Part shown: positions 60,994 through 64,000 of the stretch, in pieces
How positions within the stretch are numbered: position 1 is the stretch's first letter
Layout of the letters: every line of letters begins with the position of its first letter
Assembly: GCF_022695515.1 (NCBI RefSeq)
Contig: NZ_JALDPT010000003.1
Location: forward strand, 62,001 to 126,000
From: Phenylobacterium aquaticum
GTDB lineage: Bacteria; Pseudomonadota; Alphaproteobacteria; Caulobacterales; Caulobacteraceae
Reading direction: 5' to 3'
Length of the DNA stretch: 64,000 nucleotides
Notes under the pieces: model-generated
Told to the model about the DNA's origin: nothing
The model's database searches: none
Seen by the model: only the letters and a program-made list of their open reading frames with translations
Program-made: the position numbers and the translations under genes

Positions 60994-61260
60994 ATGCTTT
61001 CGAGCGTGGAATCGGAAGGTCTGCCCCTGCCCAAGCCGGACGCGACCGGTGACGAACTCTTCCGGATGGGGCTGCTCTACTCGACCGGCCAAGGCGGCGC
61101 GCCGCTGGACTATGTCTCGGCCCACATGCTGTTCAATCTGGCCGCGATGCGCGGTTCGGTCGAAGCCAAGGTCTACCGCAAGGAACTGAGCCAGGAGATG
61201 GCCTCCGACGAGGTCGCCGAGGCCCAGCGCCAGGCGCGCGAGTGGTTGGCCCACGGCTGA
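60994..61260 (+). CDS. Small Sel1-like repeat protein
   Basis: The 88-residue protein has a short leader region and one Sel1-type helix pair: DELFRMGLLYSTGQGGAPLD, then YVSAHMLFNLAAMRGSVEA and a C-terminal KELSQEMASDEVAEAQRQAR. Sel1/TPR-like repeats mediate protein contacts. No signal peptide is seen. It is divergent from the RcnB-like gene and convergent with hfsD. One or two repeats only, so the assignment is moderate. Confidence 0.75.
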   Translation: MLSSVESEGLPLPKPDATGDELFRMGLLYSTGQGGAPLDYVSAHMLFNLAAMRGSVEAKVYRKELSQEMASDEVAEAQRQAREWLAHG

Positions 61261-61318
61261 TCCTCGCGCGGCGAGATCCTTCTGGACGCCAGCCCGCGGC
61301 TTTGCGGGGGCGTCGCGG

Positions 61319-62122
61319 TTATTTGGTGGTCGTTGAGCCGACCGCGTAGCTGAAGCCGAATTGCACAGGCGACAGGTCGCGGAAGTATTGTTGGACGAAC
61401 AGGCCCGCATTGGCCACGCCGCTCCGCGGCACATAGACGATGTCGAACCGGCGCAGGGGCGCCAGGTCGGCGCTCGGGGACTTCAAGCCCTTGCCGAGGT
61501 TGATGGTGCGCATCATGCCGCGCCCGTCCGGCCCGCGACGCAGGAGGATGACCTCCTTCAGATTGGCGGACGGCTTGAAGCCGCCGGCCTGGATCACGGC
61601 GCGCAGGGCGTCGCCGTCGCCGATCATGTCATAGACGCCAGGCGTTCCGACCTCGCCGCCGACAAACACCTTGAGCGGCGCGGCCTTGGGCGTGACGTCC
61701 ACGTAAGGCCGAAGGAGCTGCGCCGCATAGGCGTCGGACAGGCTCGCCTGCAGCTCGGGAATCGTCCGGTCCGCCGCCATGATCGCCGGAATCAGCGGCA
61801 TGGAGATCCGCCCGTCCGGCTGCACCGTCACCGTCTTGTTCAGCTCCGGCGCCGAGGGCAGGGAGATTTCGATCTCGTCGCCGGGATAGAACCGGTAGGG
61901 CGGGTCGTAGTCGCTCCAGGTCGAATAGGGGATGTCGCCGAAATCGGCGTTGCGGTCGCGCTTCGGCGCGGGCTCGTCGCGGCGTCCCAGGAGATCGACA
62001 TTGGGCAAGGCCACATGCGGCATGGCGACATGGGGCAGGGCCAGGCGCGGCGCCGCGCAGCCGCTCAGGATCAGGCCTGAGAGGGCGATCAGGGCCAGGG
62101 CGTGCTTGGGGGCCGGGGTCAT
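61319..62122 (-). CDS. hfsD: Polysaccharide export outer-membrane lipoprotein (HfsD/Wza-like)
   Basis: The 267-residue protein has a lipoprotein leader with lipobox LSGC (cysteine at about residue 22). A short repeat HVAMPHVALPNV follows, then the export domain with YRFYPGDEIEISLPSAPEL and the SLBB region KVFVGGEVGTPGVYDMIGDGDALRAVIQAGGF. It forms the outer-membrane channel for polysaccharide. HfsD in Caulobacter is needed to anchor holdfast. It is divergent from hfsA, 87 bp away. The symbol is by context and resemblance. Confidence 0.8.
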   Translation of the reverse strand: MTPAPKHALALIALSGLILSGCAAPRLALPHVAMPHVALPNVDLLGRRDEPAPKRDRNADFGDIPYSTWSDYDPPYRFYPGDEIEISLPSAPELNKTVTVQPDGRISMPLIPAIMAADRTIPELQASLSDAYAAQLLRPYVDVTPKAAPLKVFVGGEVGTPGVYDMIGDGDALRAVIQAGGFKPSANLKEVILLRRGPDGRGMMRTINLGKGLKSPSADLAPLRRFDIVYVPRSGVANAGLFVQQYFRDLSPVQFGFSYAVGSTTTK

Positions 62123-62209
62123 GGCCTAAAGGTTAAGGAGAATGGGTAATGGAACATTAATGCTCCCCGGCGACCGTGGGCCAGTAAGGGCTAGAACGGT
62201 CGGATTCGT

Positions 62210-63712
62210 ATGGCGGCGCCAGGCGCTTGGACATTAAGGCCGCACGACACGCCGCCGCGGACCGATTGGGCCGCGCGACCGCGCTATGCTGTCTCGGACT
62301 TCGCGACCCTCCTGTGGCGCGAGCGCCTGTTGATGATCGTGATCTTCGCCGTGATCGCCGTGCTGGGCCTGGGCGCGGCGCTCACCATGAAGACCAGCTA
62401 TCCGGCCAATTCCAGCGTGCTCGTCCGGCTGGGCCAGGAATATGTCTATGAGCCGCGGGCGGGGGATGCGGCGCGGGGGGCCGTGCCGGATTCCGACCAG
62501 CTGATCCAGTCCGAGACCGAGATCCTGGGATCGGCCGCCCTGAAGCAGAAGGTCATCGACCGGCTGGGCCTGGCGCGGATTTATCCCGAGCTTGCGACCA
62601 AGTACGCCTCGGCGTCGCCGGCGGCGAAGAAGCTGATCATCGGCCAGGCGATCCACGCCATGGAGACCAACACCAAGATCGAGACCGCGCCGGGCACGCC
62701 GATCATCCGGATCAGCTTCACCAGCGAGGATCCGCAGACCGCGGCCCTGGTGCTGAACACCCTGCTCGAGGAGTATCTGATCTACCGGCGCACGGTGCTG
62801 ACCGATCCGACCTCGCCGGCGCTGGAGCAACAGCGCACCGCCTTCGAGGCGCGCCTGGCCGAGGCCGATCGGGCCTATGAGGACTTCCTCAACAACAACC
62901 GCATCGGCGACTTCGTGGCCGAGAAGGCCTCGCTGGGCCAGCTCCAGGCCCAGATCGAGACCCAGAAGTACCAGAACGCGGCCCAGCTGCGCGATCGCAT
63001 CGGCCGGCTCGCGGCGCTCGACGCCCAGCTGAACGGGGTCTCCCAGGAAGTCGGGCTCTATCGCGACATCTCCAGCGCCGCCTCCGACAAGCTGGCCAGC
63101 CTGAAGGTGCAGCGCGAGGACCTCCTGTCGCGCTATCGCAACGACGCCCGCCCGGTGCAGGAACTCGACGCCCAGATCGCCCAGCTGGAGGCCGGCATGG
63201 CCGCCGGCCGCACCCATGCGGACGGCGCCCGTCGGATCGGTGTCAATCCGGTCTACCAGACCCTGCAGACCGAGAAGATCCAGCTGACCGCGGAGGTCGC
63301 CGCCCTCAAGCAAGCCGACGCCGCCCTGGCCGAGCAGGTCGACCAGCTGACCCAGCGCCGGCTGAAGCTGGCCGAGCTGGAGCCCCAGTTCCAGGAGCTG
63401 AGCCTCGACCGCGACGTCCTGCAGGCCAATGTCCGCGACTACACCGTCAAGGAAGAGCAGAGCCGGGCGGCCCAGGAGATCGCGGCGCGGACCAATGACA
63501 ACATCCGCATCGTCAGCCGCGCGACCCCGCCCTCCAAGGGCAAGAGCCTGAAGAAGCCGGTGATGGTCCTGGCCCTGCTGTTCGCCGCCTTCACCGCGGT
63601 TTGCGCCGGTCTCCTGCGGATGTTCCTGCGGCCGGGCCTGCCCACCGCGCAGTCAGCGTCGCGCACCCTCGACCTCCCGGTGCTCGGCGCCGCGCCCTTC
63701 AAAATACAGTAG
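62210..63712 (+). CDS. hfsA: Wzz-type polysaccharide chain-length/export protein (HfsA-like)
   Basis: The 500-residue inner-membrane protein has a cytoplasmic start (to about 35), a membrane helix (about 41-59, LLMIVIFAVIAVLGLGAAL) and a Wzz domain. A long coiled-coil-rich periplasmic part follows (about 200-430) and a second helix (about 455-475, PVMVLALLFAAFTAVCAGLL). The C-terminus ends shortly after. It couples polymerisation to export. In Caulobacter HfsA works with HfsB and HfsD in holdfast secretion. ATG 62210 is 87 bp from hfsD. The symbol is by context. Confidence 0.82.
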   Translation: MAAPGAWTLRPHDTPPRTDWAARPRYAVSDFATLLWRERLLMIVIFAVIAVLGLGAALTMKTSYPANSSVLVRLGQEYVYEPRAGDAARGAVPDSDQLIQSETEILGSAALKQKVIDRLGLARIYPELATKYASASPAAKKLIIGQAIHAMETNTKIETAPGTPIIRISFTSEDPQTAALVLNTLLEEYLIYRRTVLTDPTSPALEQQRTAFEARLAEADRAYEDFLNNNRIGDFVAEKASLGQLQAQIETQKYQNAAQLRDRIGRLAALDAQLNGVSQEVGLYRDISSAASDKLASLKVQREDLLSRYRNDARPVQELDAQIAQLEAGMAAGRTHADGARRIGVNPVYQTLQTEKIQLTAEVAALKQADAALAEQVDQLTQRRLKLAELEPQFQELSLDRDVLQANVRDYTVKEEQSRAAQEIAARTNDNIRIVSRATPPSKGKSLKKPVMVLALLFAAFTAVCAGLLRMFLRPGLPTAQSASRTLDLPVLGAAPFKIQ

Positions 63713-63782
63713 TGGCTTTACATCGGTCGCGACGAAGGGCTCCGGTTCGCCTGAGAGCAGTTTGCAGTAGCTTGAGCGCCTT

Positions 63783-64000
63783 ATGTGCGCGGCGATTCGA
63801 GAGATGGTGGATCTGAACGCCGAGATGGCCGAGCTCTGGGCGTCGCTGGGCGCGCCGGCGGCTGGCCGCGCGCGCGTGGTCCAGATCGTCTCCGCGCGCC
63901 GGGGGGAGGGCGCCTCGACCGTCGCCCGGGAGCTGGCCTTCTTCGCCGCCCGTCGCGCCGGCCGCTCGGTCTGGCTGGTCGATCTCGATCTGTTGGGTTC
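63783..64000 (+). CDS. hfsB: HfsB-like CpsD/CapB-family protein, truncated by the window edge
   Basis: ATG 63783 opens a frame that runs off the right edge with 72 full codons visible. It reads RVVQIVSARRGEGASTVAREL, then AGRSVWLVDLDLLG, the usual start of the tyrosine-autokinase P-loop domain (CpsD/CapB). The Walker A lysine is missing: GEG-A-ST instead of GEG-K-ST. Gap to hfsA is about 70 bp. It is the expected partner of HfsA. Symbol by context; ends outside the window. Confidence 0.7.
   Translation, partial: MCAAIREMVDLNAEMAELWASLGAPAAGRARVVQIVSARRGEGASTVARELAFFAARRAGRSVWLVDLDLLG

Overview
The window is high-GC DNA with dense, short-spaced gene layout typical of an alphaproteobacterium. 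The gene set points to Caulobacteraceae (Caulobacter or Phenylobacterium type). It carries mipZ, a divK-pleD pair, clpS-clpA, a phasin, a TonB-dependent receptor and, at the right edge, holdfast-type polysaccharide export genes (hfsD, hfsA, start of hfsB). Genus is an inference from these families. No rRNA, tRNA, CRISPR array or insertion sequence was seen.

Layout. 1-2.4 kb: an edge-truncated helical protein, a possible 22-residue ORF with an exceptionally strong Shine-Dalgarno sequence, and a cyclic-nucleotide-domain/patatin protein. Positions 302-472 hold only a hairpin. 2.4-9 kb: a leucine-catabolism block (methylcrotonyl-CoA carboxylase beta, enoyl-CoA hydratase, a DUF3667 membrane protein, carboxylase alpha, DUF1489). 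9-15.9 kb: panC, mipZ with a J-domain membrane protein, a D,D-carboxypeptidase, phasin, and a RidA/GDPD/GNAT operon. 15.9-24.4 kb: TonB receptor, DUF4287 protein, HIT protein, MASE1 hybrid kinase, ClpA and ClpS. 24.5-30.4 kb: dinB with a ROK kinase, a HAD hydrolase, divK-pleD, rpmG and a Nudix hydrolase. 30.4-41.8 kb: DUF4424 protein, RNase R, a GT2-GtrA glycosyltransferase with two tandem paralogous membrane proteins, an AAA ATPase, topA and a 59-residue ORF. 41.8-48.3 kb: dprA, plsY, a two-gene lower-GC islet, then pyrC', a LOG-family gene, pyrB and ruvX. 48.4-57.2 kb: a second hybrid kinase, a DUF4180 protein, gatC-gatA and gatB separated by a palindromic repeat and a frame-disrupted secreted protein, a DUF899 protein and a frame-disrupted alpha/beta hydrolase. 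57.3-64 kb: an S9 peptidase, two RcnB-like proteins, a Sel1-like protein and the hfs genes.

How they work together. Several cell-cycle and development genes cluster as in Caulobacter: MipZ positions FtsZ, DivK and PleD act in polarity and swarmer-to-stalked development through c-di-GMP, ClpS/ClpA serve regulated proteolysis, and Hfs exports adhesive polysaccharide. Likely control sites can be read: two GANTC (CcrM) sites before mipZ, a CtrA-like site before divK, and a PhaR-type palindrome at the phasin promoter.

The most interesting locus is the islet at 43.6-44.9 kb. A perfect alphaproteobacterial LexA box (GTTC-N7-GTTC) and a TTGACA hexamer precede a glycine-zipper protein gene, followed after 2 bp by a two-TM protein gene, with GC of about 53% in the second gene against about 72% in neighbouring plsY. 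It looks like an SOS-induced membrane-active effector with a cognate immunity or partner protein. This is a hypothesis from sequence only.
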